From positions 1-55,479 of the forward strand of contig CABXRK010000005.1 of assembly GCA_902514625.1 (NCBI GenBank): DNA of 55,479 nt. Reading direction: 5' to 3'. Positions 36,254 through 47,200 of this stretch are shown here, piece after piece (positions within the stretch are counted from its first letter, which is position 1; each line of letters starts with the position of its first letter). A program made the translations under genes and the position numbers. The notes under the pieces are model-generated. The model saw only the letters and a list, made by a program, of their open reading frames with translations, had not been told where the DNA came from and ran no database searches. This DNA is from an uncultured Bacteroidota bacterium (GTDB lineage Bacteria > Bacteroidota > Bacteroidia > Flavobacteriales > Flavobacteriaceae).

Positions 36254-37692
36254 GATAAAATTTCTTTTACAACGTTTCCATGTACGTCCGTTAAACGATA
36301 TCTTCTCCCTTGATGTTTAAATGTTAATCTTTCATGATCTATTCCAAGAAGGTGCATTATTGTTGCTTGAAAATCATGAATATGAACCGGTCTTTCTTTA
36401 ATGTTATAACCAAAATCATCAGTCGATCCAAGAGTTATCCCTTTTTTTATTCCAGCACCGGTCATGAAAATTGTAAAACACTTTGGATGATGGTCTCTTC
36501 CATAATTATCTTTAGTTAAAGTACCTTGTGAATAACTTCCCCTTCCAAATTCACCACCCCAAATAACTAAAGTGTCTTCCAGTAGTCCTCTTTGCTTTAA
36601 GTCAGTTATTAGACCAGCTGTAGGCTGATCAGTATCTTTACACTGAACTTTTATTGCATTAGGCAAATCATTATGTTGATCCCAGCCTTGGTGATATAGT
36701 TGAACAAATTTCACATCCTTTTCTATTAATTTTCTAGCTAGCAGGCAATTAGCAGCAAAAGTGCCAGGGTTTCTACTTTCTTTGCCATATAAATCATAGA
36801 TATAATCTGGTTCTTTTGAAACATCCATAACTTCAGGAACTGATGATTGCATTCTAAAAGCCATCTCGTATTGAGACATTCTTGATAGTATTTCTGGATC
36901 TCCAACATCTGAATGATTAATTTTTTCAAGTTTTTTCAAATATTCTAGTTGTTCTTTTCTTAGATCAGCTGTAACACCAGGGGGATTATCTAAATAGAGA
37001 ACAGGATTTTTTCCAGACCTAAATTGAACACCTTGGTGTTTTGAAGGTAAAAATCCATTACCCCAAAGTCGAGAGTATAACGGTTGACCAAATTTATCTT
37101 TTGTTACTAGAACAACAAACTCTGGCAAGTTTTTATTGTCACTTCCCAGTCCGTAACTAATCCAAGAGCCAATGGATGGTCTACCTGGAAGTTCAGATCC
37201 AGTTTGGAGGAAAGTTACAGCTGGATCGTGATTTATTGCCTCAGTATACATGGATTTTATGAAACATAAATCATCAACAATTTTTGATGTATATGGCATA
37301 AGTTCACTCATCCAAGCTCCACTTTTACCGTGCTTTTTAAATTTAAAAACTGACCCTGCAAGAGGGAAACTAGATTGACCTGAACTCATACCCGTGAGTC
37401 TTTGTCCTCCTCTTATGCTATCAGGAAGTTCAGTTCCATTTAATTTATTTAATAATGGTTTATAGTCAAATAAATCAAGTTGAGAAGGAGCTCCACTTTG
37501 TAATAGATAAATTACTCTTTTCACTTTAGCAGGAAAGTGAGGTATCCTTTTGTCAATATATGTGTTTTTAGCATATAAATCTGTTGGACTTATCAAAGAA
37601 CCAAGCGTTAATGCGCCCATACCTAACGATGTTTTAGTTAGAAAGTCTCTTCTAGAAAATTTATAATTATGTTTATGATTATTACAATTCAT
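36250..37692 (-). CDS. Tat-exported DUF1501 protein (sulfatase-like fold)
   Basis: DUF1501 proteins belong to the alkaline-phosphatase/sulfatase fold and are almost always found next to DUF1549/DUF1553 genes. The 480-residue sequence has a Tat signal (FSRRDFLTKTSLGMGALTLGSL, Arg14-Arg15), LQSGAPSQLDLFDYKP near the start, GQRLTGMSSGQSSFPLAGS, VTLFLQTGSELPGRPSIGSW-like text and the C-terminal metal-site-like VIWGGEFGRG, YGRDHHPKCFTIFMTGAGIK and RPVHIHDFQATIMHLLG. Its enzymatic activity is not established. It ends 4 bases into the propeller gene and begins 1 base after the stop of the DUF1553 gene, so all are translated from one mRNA. Confidence 0.85.
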   Translation of the reverse strand: MNCNNHKHNYKFSRRDFLTKTSLGMGALTLGSLISPTDLYAKNTYIDKRIPHFPAKVKRVIYLLQSGAPSQLDLFDYKPLLNKLNGTELPDSIRGGQRLTGMSSGQSSFPLAGSVFKFKKHGKSGAWMSELMPYTSKIVDDLCFIKSMYTEAINHDPAVTFLQTGSELPGRPSIGSWISYGLGSDNKNLPEFVVLVTKDKFGQPLYSRLWGNGFLPSKHQGVQFRSGKNPVLYLDNPPGVTADLRKEQLEYLKKLEKINHSDVGDPEILSRMSQYEMAFRMQSSVPEVMDVSKEPDYIYDLYGKESRNPGTFAANCLLARKLIEKDVKFVQLYHQGWDQHNDLPNAIKVQCKDTDQPTAGLITDLKQRGLLEDTLVIWGGEFGRGSYSQGTLTKDNYGRDHHPKCFTIFMTGAGIKKGITLGSTDDFGYNIKERPVHIHDFQATIMHLLGIDHERLTFKHQGRRYRLTDVHGNVVKEILS

Positions 37693-37693
37693 T

Positions 37694-40600
37694 TTATCTT
37701 TTTAAATAGGTTTCATCGTGATTTAAAATTGTATTTGAAACCATTGTTAGTGCAGCTGTTTTGTATTTGTTTAATGATTTGTCAAATTTTTTATCCCCGA
37801 CTTTAAGAATTTGGCTTGTTAGCTTAGGATTCGATTTGTAAAATTTTAATTGAGATTCATAAAGTTTAGTCAGTAAATTTAATTCTTCAGTTTTTGGATT
37901 TCTAGAAATCGCAAGTCTAAATCCATATTTAATTTGATCAGAATAACTTTTACCTCCCTCTTTTTGTATTCTTTCGGCCAAAATTCTTGATGCTTCAAAA
38001 AATTGGGGATCATTCATTAGAACTAAAGCTTGCAATGGCGTATTAGTCTTTTCTCTTCTAACTGTACATACTTCCCTTGAAGTTCCATCTAGAGCAATCA
38101 TTGATGGTGGAGGAGATGTTCTTTTTATAAAAGTATACATGCCTCTTCTGTAAAGGCTGTCTCCTGAATTTTTTTTATAATTGTATAGATCAGCAGAAAA
38201 GCTATTTTTTTCAATCCACAACCCGTCAGGCTGATAAGGTTTTACACTTGGACCACCTAAATCTCTAACTAGAAGGCCACTAGAGGCAAGTGCATTATCT
38301 CTTATAATTTCTGCAGGTAATTTGTATGTGTTGCTTCTTGCAAGTAAAAGGTTATTTGGATCAATTTCATTTAGCTTCTCATAACTGATAGATTTTTGTT
38401 GATATGTGTGAGACATTACCATTAATTTAATTAATTTTTTAATGTTCCAATTATTATTTATAAGATAAAGTGACAACCAATCTAGAAGTTCTGGATGAGT
38501 AGGCAACATGCCTTGAACTCCAAAATCCTCTGGAGTTCTTACTAAGCCATACCCAAAAATCATTTGCCAATACCTGTTTACTGTTACCCTGGATGTTAAA
38601 GGATTTTCATTTGAAAACAGCCACTTTGATAATCCAAGTCTATTTTTTGGTAATGATGAATCCATTTTTGGTAAATTTTCTGGTACATCTATTCCAACTT
38701 TATAAGCTGGCTCTAAATAACTTCCTCTGTTTAAAAGGTAATTATCTCTAGGTTCTTTCATTTCCTCCATAACCATTACTTCAATAACAGGTTCCATTAT
38801 CTTCAACCATTTTTTTCTTAAAATTGACAACTGCTTTTTATTTTTCACAACATTATAGTCAGTTTCTACCCAATGATTTTTTATGATATTTTCATTAGAT
38901 TTTTTATTTGAAACATTGTACGAATTATAAATACTAAATGATTCTAGAGTGGTTAAATCCTTTGAGAAAAGATAAACATCATCAATTATTCCAGAAAATA
39001 AACCTTTATCACCTGAGTGATACATTCCAGATCTTCCTACTCTTAATGGCCTTTTGTCTTTTTTTCTGATATTTAGAGGGAATCCTGATTCAGATTTTTT
39101 TCCCACTGGCACAGGATGTATTGATTTGTATAGATTATCCATTTTAACCTCAAGATTACTTTCTTTGCCATTGATAAAAATATTGATACCCTCTGCTGAA
39201 GAAGAGCCATCATATGAAAAAGCAACATGAGTCCAATTATCTTTTTTAACAACATAATCAGATTTCACGTGAATTAAATTAGTTGGTAAAACATTAATAA
39301 GTCTCATGTTAATATAGTTTTGATTATCTAAGTATATATCCCAACCCCTCCAGAAGTCATTTTTTTGGCCACTTGTCCCTAGAACATGTTGTGTTTTTTC
39401 AGGATCTATATCATCAGTATTTATCCAAAATGAACCAGAAAAAGAATCATTTGTCTCAAAATTCGGGACTTTATCTAAATTTAAATAATCAATATCAGTT
39501 GAAAATTTTAAGGCCTTATTTTTAATGCCTTCTACAACCTCTGCATTTGATTCAGATGTGGATAATAAATTATTATCTATTATGTATTTTTTTGAATTAT
39601 TTGAGTTAGGGGATTTTCTGATTAGATCAAAAGGATAATGTCCTATTAAGTAATTTGATTTTAGATTTTTAAAAATGGTTTTTTCATTAGAATTTTTATT
39701 TCGAAGGTTTTCAGCATAACTGTAAAATTCTTTCAACTCATTTTTTTTGATATCAATTTCATTCTTTTTATCTCTAATCTTTGTTGTTATTTGTTTAATT
39801 TCTTTTTCTTTTTCTTCAGTAGGTAAAAGCAAGAGTGGACCAAAATCACCATCATCACCTGTCATTCCTAATTCTTTAATGTTATTAAAAAAAGATGCTA
39901 ATTGGTAATAATCTTTTTGAGAGATTGGATCAAATTTGTGGTCATGACATTTTGCACACGCTACCGTTAATCCTAAAAAAGCAGTGCTTAATGTTTCTGT
40001 TCTATCGAAAACATAATGAAGCCTCCACTCTTCATCTATTGCGCCACCTTCAGCGGTCATTGGTGAATTCCTATTAAATGCAGTCGCTAATTTTTGCTCT
40101 CTAGTGGAATTTGGAAGTAAGTCACCGGCAATTTGCCAAGTAACAAATTGATCATACGGCATATTTTTTTTAAATGAATTTATAACCCAATCTCTCCAGG
40201 GCCACATTGTTCTGGCTCCATCTGCATGAAGTCCATGAGAATCAGCATATCTAGATAAATCCATCCAGTCTAGGGTTAACATTTCAGCATGAGCTTCAGA
40301 TAACAATAGTCTATCTACCAATTTCTCATACGCATTTTCACTATCTTCATTTATAAAGGAGTTAATTTCTTGAATTGTAGGTGGTATTCCTGTAAGATCC
40401 ATTGTAACCCTTCTGAGTAGTCTTTCTTTAGAGGCTTTAGGGGAAAAAACTAGATTATATTCTTTAAGTTTTTTTTCGATAAAAAAATCTATCGGGTTAT
40501 TTGTTTTAGAATTTTTAAGATTTTCTTCAGGAATATTATAAATATTAGGTTTAACAAAAGACCAATGCTCTTTCCAAGTAGACCCTTGTTCAATCCATTT

Positions 40601-41002
40601 AAGAATAGTAGCTTTTTCTCTATTAGTAAGTTTAAGTTTTGATTCAGGAGGCGGCATTAATTCACCTTCAGCACTACTTAAAATTCTATGTGCAGCTTCA
40701 CTGGAGTAGAGGCTTCCAGGAGAAAATGCTTTATTGCCACTTTTTAATTTTGAAAAAGCAATTTCTTCAATATCTAATCTTAACCCTGCTTTACGTGTTT
40801 TTTCGTCAGGACCATGACATTGGTAACATCTATCTGATAAAATAGGTTTTACATTATAATTATAGTCTATTTTTTCAGGTAAACTGGCATATTCAATTTG
40901 AACTTCAGAAGGAATGTTAAATGAGCAAGAAGTGAAAAATATAGTTAAAAATATGAATAATAGAGTATTCTTCATTAGTTTGATTTTATTTAAAATGCCC
41001 AT
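37694..41002 (-). CDS. PSCyt1-DUF1549-LamG-DUF1553 haem-binding surface lipoprotein
   Basis: First gene of the leftward operon; 1,102 residues. Order seen: signal with lipobox IFFTSC (Cys26), planctomycete cytochrome C domain with CYQCH (59-63) and an [10 protein letters not shown] Met region, DUF1549 (about 168-375: [38 protein letters not shown]), which includes a second haem motif CAKCH (349-353), a coiled stretch (about 385-430), a LamG/concanavalin-like domain (about 480-650: [21 protein letters not shown]-like IDDVYLF) and DUF1553 (about 740-1050: [53 protein letters not shown]). A second ATG at 40975 ([11 protein letters not shown]) gives a shorter and perhaps better lipoprotein signal. 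The presence of haem motifs and a glycan-type LamG suggests an oxidative surface enzyme. No substrate is known. Confidence 0.85.
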   Translation of the reverse strand: [1102 protein letters not shown]

Positions 41003-41280
41003 TTACTAATATAATTATTTTAGCCGGAATAATACATAAATATATTTTGATGAATAATTTTTCAAAAAAAACAAAATTCACTTCTTTTTAACAATACATA
41101 TTTTATTAAATTTTTAATAATATTCAACTTTTCCAAATTGACATTAGTTATTAACTAATGTTAATAAATACTTTCATAAAATGCTAAAACCTGTTAATAA
41201 TGAACAGATTATTAATCTATATTTATTATGTATAAGAAGCATTATAAGAGTTTTTCAGTAATTTTTAATATCTATTTGGG
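41003..41280. other. AT-rich intergenic region between the DUF1553 operon and the giant gene
   Basis: Bidirectional control region (278 bases) for a leftward operon and a rightward giant gene. It holds a perfect palindrome at 41141-41161, a smaller one (AGATTA-T-TAATCT, 41206-41218) and no ORF. No clean TTTG-N17-TAnnTTTG promoter was found for either direction; TAATTTTT at 41259 is too close to the start to be convincing. Confidence 0.5.
41141..41161. repeat. Perfect inverted repeat, ACATTAGTT-ATT-AACTAATGT
   Basis: Nine paired bases around a 3-base centre, 140 bases upstream of the giant gene and 139 bases before the DUF1553 gene start. The lack of a T-run makes a terminator unlikely; it looks more like a dimeric operator site or a random AT palindrome. 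Confidence 0.5.
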
Positions 41281-44200
41281 TTGTATAGGTTAATTAAAAA
41301 TACATATTTAAAATTTCCAATAAATTTATCGCTAAGTTTAAAAGCATTATTACCCCTTATACTTTTCTTTACTTTTAACTTTTTAACTGCACAAAACCCT
41401 GAACTTGAGGTTACTACTTTCCCTAATTTAACTACTAATAGTGGTCCTGCTGTAGTTGGTCTCAATGATGTTATTACATTTAAGATTTTAGTTAAAAACA
41501 CTGGTAACATTCAGTTAAGTACAGTCACTGTAACAACTAACTTGACCGGATTAAATTCAGCCGCTCTTGCTCTTAGTTCTACACCTGTATTTCTTAGTGC
41601 AAGTTCATCTTCACCTGAAGGAACCTTGATGGTTGGTGAAGTTGCTACTTATACCGCTACTTATACTTTTATATCATCTGGTGTTTCAGCTGGTGGAGTT
41701 AGTCTGGCTGTTACCTCAACTGCTCAAACCCTTGCAGGTTCACCTACTTCAGATTTAGGTGATGATGGAGATGATACTGATGGAAACACCACTAATGATC
41801 CAAATATTATTACTGTAGGTCAGCCCATAGCAAGGGTGGAAGGTACTAAAACCGAAAATTATGTTGATTTAGATGGGAATGGAGCTATAGGGCTTGGAGA
41901 TAGAATGGAATATATTATTAAAGTTAAAAACACTGGTAATCAAACCCTTAGCACTGCTGACTTAACCGATGTTCTTAAAAACAACTACAACATTTCTTTG
42001 GTTTTAATCGAGCCTGGGGTTACCCCTCCTGGTACTCCATTTGTTGTTTCTGATCAAGGATCGACAGAGGGAAATCTTTTAGTCGGGGAAACAGCTGAAT
42101 ATAAGGCTGTTTATGTTATTGATCAGGATGATGTTGATAGTGGAGGATTAAATAACTGTTTAACCATAACAGCTGTAAGTGTTGTCTCTGGGGCTACAAT
42201 TACAGATGTAGCTGATGATGGCGATGATTCTGATGGGAACTCAGTTGATGATTGTACCGAAACAACTATTACTGCATCTCCGTCTATTGAAGTTACTAAA
42301 GTTTACACGGTTAACGATGCAAATAATAATGGCTCAAATGATCCTGGAGATACGATTAATTATTCCATAACAGTATTAAATAATGGGAATGTTACTCTTC
42401 ATGGGTTGTCTCTTACAGACACTTTTAAAGATGGTAGTGGAGGAAATCTTTCTTTAACTAGTGGGCCTACATTTGTTTCCAATAGTGCTTCCTCTGCTCA
42501 AGGGACTCTAACCGTTGGTGAATACGCAACCTATTCTGCATCTTATCTAGTTACAGTAAATGCTGCAAATACTGGCAGTGTTTCAAATACAGTTCTCGCT
42601 ACAGCTAGTAGTCCTGGTCAGACTAATAATGTTACTGATGTTTCTAAAGATGCTGATAATAGTGATGGAAATATAGTCGATGATGCTACTATAACGCCTC
42701 TTACTTTAACTAAATCTTTAGATGTAGAAAAAACTTATTTAGTTGTTGATAATGGTGATGGAGAACTTGGAGCTGATGATGTTATTAATTATACAATAGT
42801 AGTAAGAAATACAGGTCAAATTGCACTTTCAAATATTACAGTTAATGAAACTATCAAAGATGGAGTTGGAGGAGCATTATCTTTAAATGCTGGTGTTCAA
42901 GGGCCTTCCGGAGCCTCATTAGCTACCGGTCAGTCGATCACATTTACCTCAAGCTATACCATAACTTCAGGTAATGTAGGGACTGGATCTGTTTCTAACA
43001 CCGCTATTGTTTTTGGAAGTAGCCCGGGAAATACTAATGATGTAAGCGATCAAAGTGATGACGGAAATGATTTAGATGGAAATACTGTTAACGACTCCAC
43101 GGTAACAAATTTTGCTGCAAGCGCTGCCATAGAAGTTACTAAAACAGGAGTTTTAGTTGAGAGTAGTGGAGATAATTTACCTGGAGTTGGAGATACTGTA
43201 GTATTCACTATTAAGGTAGAAAACATTGGTAATACCGCAGTAGGAACCTTGACCTTAGTCGATACTTTTAAGAGAGGAGATGCGCCTGATAACACAACTA
43301 TTTCACTAACGTCAGGACCAACATTTAATAGCGCATCACTAGGCTCTTCTGTTGGAAATCTTGTAGCTGGTGAGGTTGCAACTTATACGGCAAGTTATAC
43401 TGTGGTTTCTGCTGATGTTGCATCATCTACCGTTTTTAACTCAGTTACGGCAAGTGCTACTACCGTTGATGGAAGTACTAATGTTAATGATATTAGTGAT
43501 GATGGAAATGATTTAGATGGGAATACCTCTACGGATGAGACTTTTGTTGGGGTTGTTCAGCAGCCTGCAATAGAAGTTACTAAAACAGTTGTTGTTAATA
43601 AAGCTGGTTCAGTTGTAGCTAAAAATGATGTTGCTGTTTATACTATCACAATTGCAAACACAGGAAATGTTAGTTTGACAAATGTTTCTTTATCAGATAA
43701 TATTCAGGGAATATTATTATCATCGTCCTTGTCTTTGGCAGCAGCTCCAGTTTTTAGAAGTGCTACACTTGGCTCAAGTGCAGGATCTCTTTTAATTGGT
43801 GAGGTTGCTACCTATCAAGCTTCTTTTACAATAAATCAAGTTGCGGTTGATAATAATGGATTTAGAAATGTTGTTACTGGATCAGCGCAAGGACCAGATT
43901 CAACAACAGTTAATGATGTTGGTGATGATGGTATCGATGATGATGGAAATGTTTTGAATGATCCAACTGATGTGGTAATACTTGAGAATCCTAATATTGA
44001 AGCTGTAAAAACCTGGACTTATACTGATAACGACGGCACTGGAACTTTAACACCTGGAGATAGAATTAATTACACGATTACTGTTCAAAATAAAGGTAAT
44101 GTTACCTTGGATAATGTCACAATGGCTGATGATCTTAGATTAATAAGTGAAACTGCAACTAGGAGTCTTGCTACAGGGCCTAATTTTCAAAGTGCGGATC

Positions 44201-47200
44201 AATCTTCATCTTTTGGAATATTAAAACCAAATGAAACTGCAACTTATGTTGCAAACTATATCCTAACTCAGGATGATATCAATAATGGTGGAATAAAAAA
44301 TTCTGCAACCGTAACCGCTACAACTCCTGCAAATGCTTCAACTTCAGATATCTCTGATGATAATAACGATACTGATGGAGATATCACTAGTGATTATACG
44401 GAAAGCCCGGTAACTACACTGCCAGGAATTGAAGCAATGAAAACTTCTGTAATTATTGATAATGGAGATGGAGTTACTGGCATTGGAGATAAAGTAGCAT
44501 ATACGCTTATTGTGTCAAACACCGGTAATGTTACATTGGATTCAGTAACTGCTACCGATACCCTAACCGATATGGCAAGTAATACTTTATCCCTTACTAA
44601 TCCACTAACTTTTTTAAGTGCTACTAAAGGCTCCGATTCTAATAGTTTACTTTTTGGTGAAGCTGCTACATATTTAGCTACTTATACAATAAATCAAGCA
44701 GCTATGGATATGGGAGGTCTTAGCAATTCTGTTTATGTATCTGGTTCGATTTTCTCTACTACTGTCACCGATACCTCTGATGATGGGGACGATACCGATG
44801 GAAATACTACTGATGATGCAACACAAAACATTTTGTCTCCCACCTTAATAATGGATGTAACTAAAACGGCAGTTGTAGTAGATAATGATTTAGATGGGGA
44901 GACTGGAGTTGGAGATACTATTGTGTATACTATATCAATAGTTAATTCAGGAACTTCTTCACTAGCTTCTTTTACTTTAGCTGATACTCTCCAAGATGCA
45001 GCGGGGAATAGTTTAAGTCTTGCAAATAATCCAACTACTACAGCAACAGGAAGCTTATCTCCAGGTGCTACCAGAACCTATACTGCCAGCTATACCATTT
45101 CACAATCCGCAGTGGATAATGGTGGGGTGAAAAATTCTGTGCTAGTAACAGCGAGTAATTTAACTGGAACTCAATTTGTTAATGATGTTTCAGATGATGG
45201 TATTGATGGAGATGGGAATACCGTAGATGATAAAACAGAAACATTAATTTCCGCTGATGCTACTTTAGAAGCAACAAAGACCTTTACGAATAAAGACAAT
45301 GATGGAGATGGTCTTATCTCTGTTGGAGATAAGGTAGTTTATACAATTACTGTAAAAAATACTGGTAATGTCACTCAAAATAGTATTTATCTCACTGATA
45401 CTTTAACAGATTTTGATGGAGCCGCAAGACAATTAGACCCTTATGCTTGGAGTAACAGAATTGCCTTTGTCTCTTCCACTGCTTCTTCATCAAGAGGCAG
45501 TTTGGTGTCTGGAGAAACTGCTTCTTATACAGCAACCTACACAGTAGTTTCTGGAGACATTTCCAGTGGTGGGGTGAAAAATTCTGTGGTAGCGACAAGC
45601 TATGTATTTCCTGAAGGTGTTCAGACAGTCTTAGCAAGTGATACCTCTGATGATGGTGATGATACAGATGGAAATGTTGTTGATGACCCTACTAAATCTT
45701 ATTTAGGAATTCTCCCTTCATTTGAGGTTACTAAAACAGCCACTGTCACTGATAATGGAAATGGTGAGATAGGGGTTGGAGATACCATTAACTATACTAT
45801 TACTGTAGCAAACACATCATCGGATGTTTTGCAGAATTTAACTTTTGTTGACACCTTAAAAGATGCCCTAGGAACTTCTTTGTCAATGTCAACAGGGCCT
45901 GCATTTGTTTCTGCAACCGCAACATCATCTGTAGGAAATCTTATTGTTGGTGAAACAGCTACCTATAGTGCCACTTATATCATTACCCAAACAGACGTAG
46001 ATTCTGGTGGTGTTGAAAACACGATAACCTTCACAGGAAATTCTGCTCGAAACCCTGATATGTCTGAAAAAGATGTAAAGGATGTCAGTGATAACGGCAA
46101 TGATGCAGATGGAAATACAACCGATGATCCCACATTCACATTACTGGGAACCGATTCTGATAATGATGGTGAACCTGATACTACTGATATAGATGATGAT
46201 AATGATGGAATATTAGATCGATATGAATTGTGTTTAAGCTTTAGTTTAAATGGAAATAATTTTCAGAATTATTCTGGTTCAGTCCCAATATCGACAGGTT
46301 CTGATTATAATAGTACCAATAATTTAGTGAGCCCTTATCCTAATAAGGCTAAGTTACCCCCATTTAGTGCGGCTAATAATGATGGAGATGTATGGACAAC
46401 GGGTCAAAATGCCAATGGAGTTACTTTTTCCCCCTATCAAGGGCAGTTCTATTTAGAGTTATTAGTTAACCAAGGAGCTGGAAACGACAAGTCATATTGG
46501 AATGAAACCAGTCATACTCAAGGGAGTAATTTTGATAGGGTAGTTGCTTTTGAGACAGTATATCCTAATCAAACCTATACGGTTAGTTATTATCACAAAG
46601 TAGGAGGAAGAAAGGATGTAAACTTTGGATCAGGGGCTAACACCTTAATTCAGGTTCAATCCATGCAGACTTCCTATCAAGTCTCTCAAACAACAACGCC
46701 GGGAGCTTCTTGGGGCAATGGCAGCTATACTTTTACAACCGATAGTCAGACCACTCAGGTTGCTATACTGTTTTCTCCATTCTCCCCAGCAGGGAATAGT
46801 TCATCAATACAATTAGACGCAATTTCTTTTACTTCAAATGTCACATGTACTGCCGATATAGATGGAGATGGAATTATAAATGGATTAGATTTAGATTCTG
46901 ATAATGATGGTATTTATGATGTCGATGAGGCAGGGGTGGGTGCTTATGATACTAATGGTGATGGTAGAATAGATATTAATGATGCTTCATTTGCAGATAA
47001 TGATTATAACGGGGCTAATGATGCAACCCAAACAACTTCACCAACAAATACCGATGGTGATTTAGATATTGATGCTTTCGAATTAGATGCTGATGACGAT
47101 GGATGTAAGGATGTGTTAGAGGCTGGGTTTACAGACGACAACAACGATGGTTTATTGGGAACTCAAGCACCTCCAAATGTTAATGCAAATGGAAAGGTTA

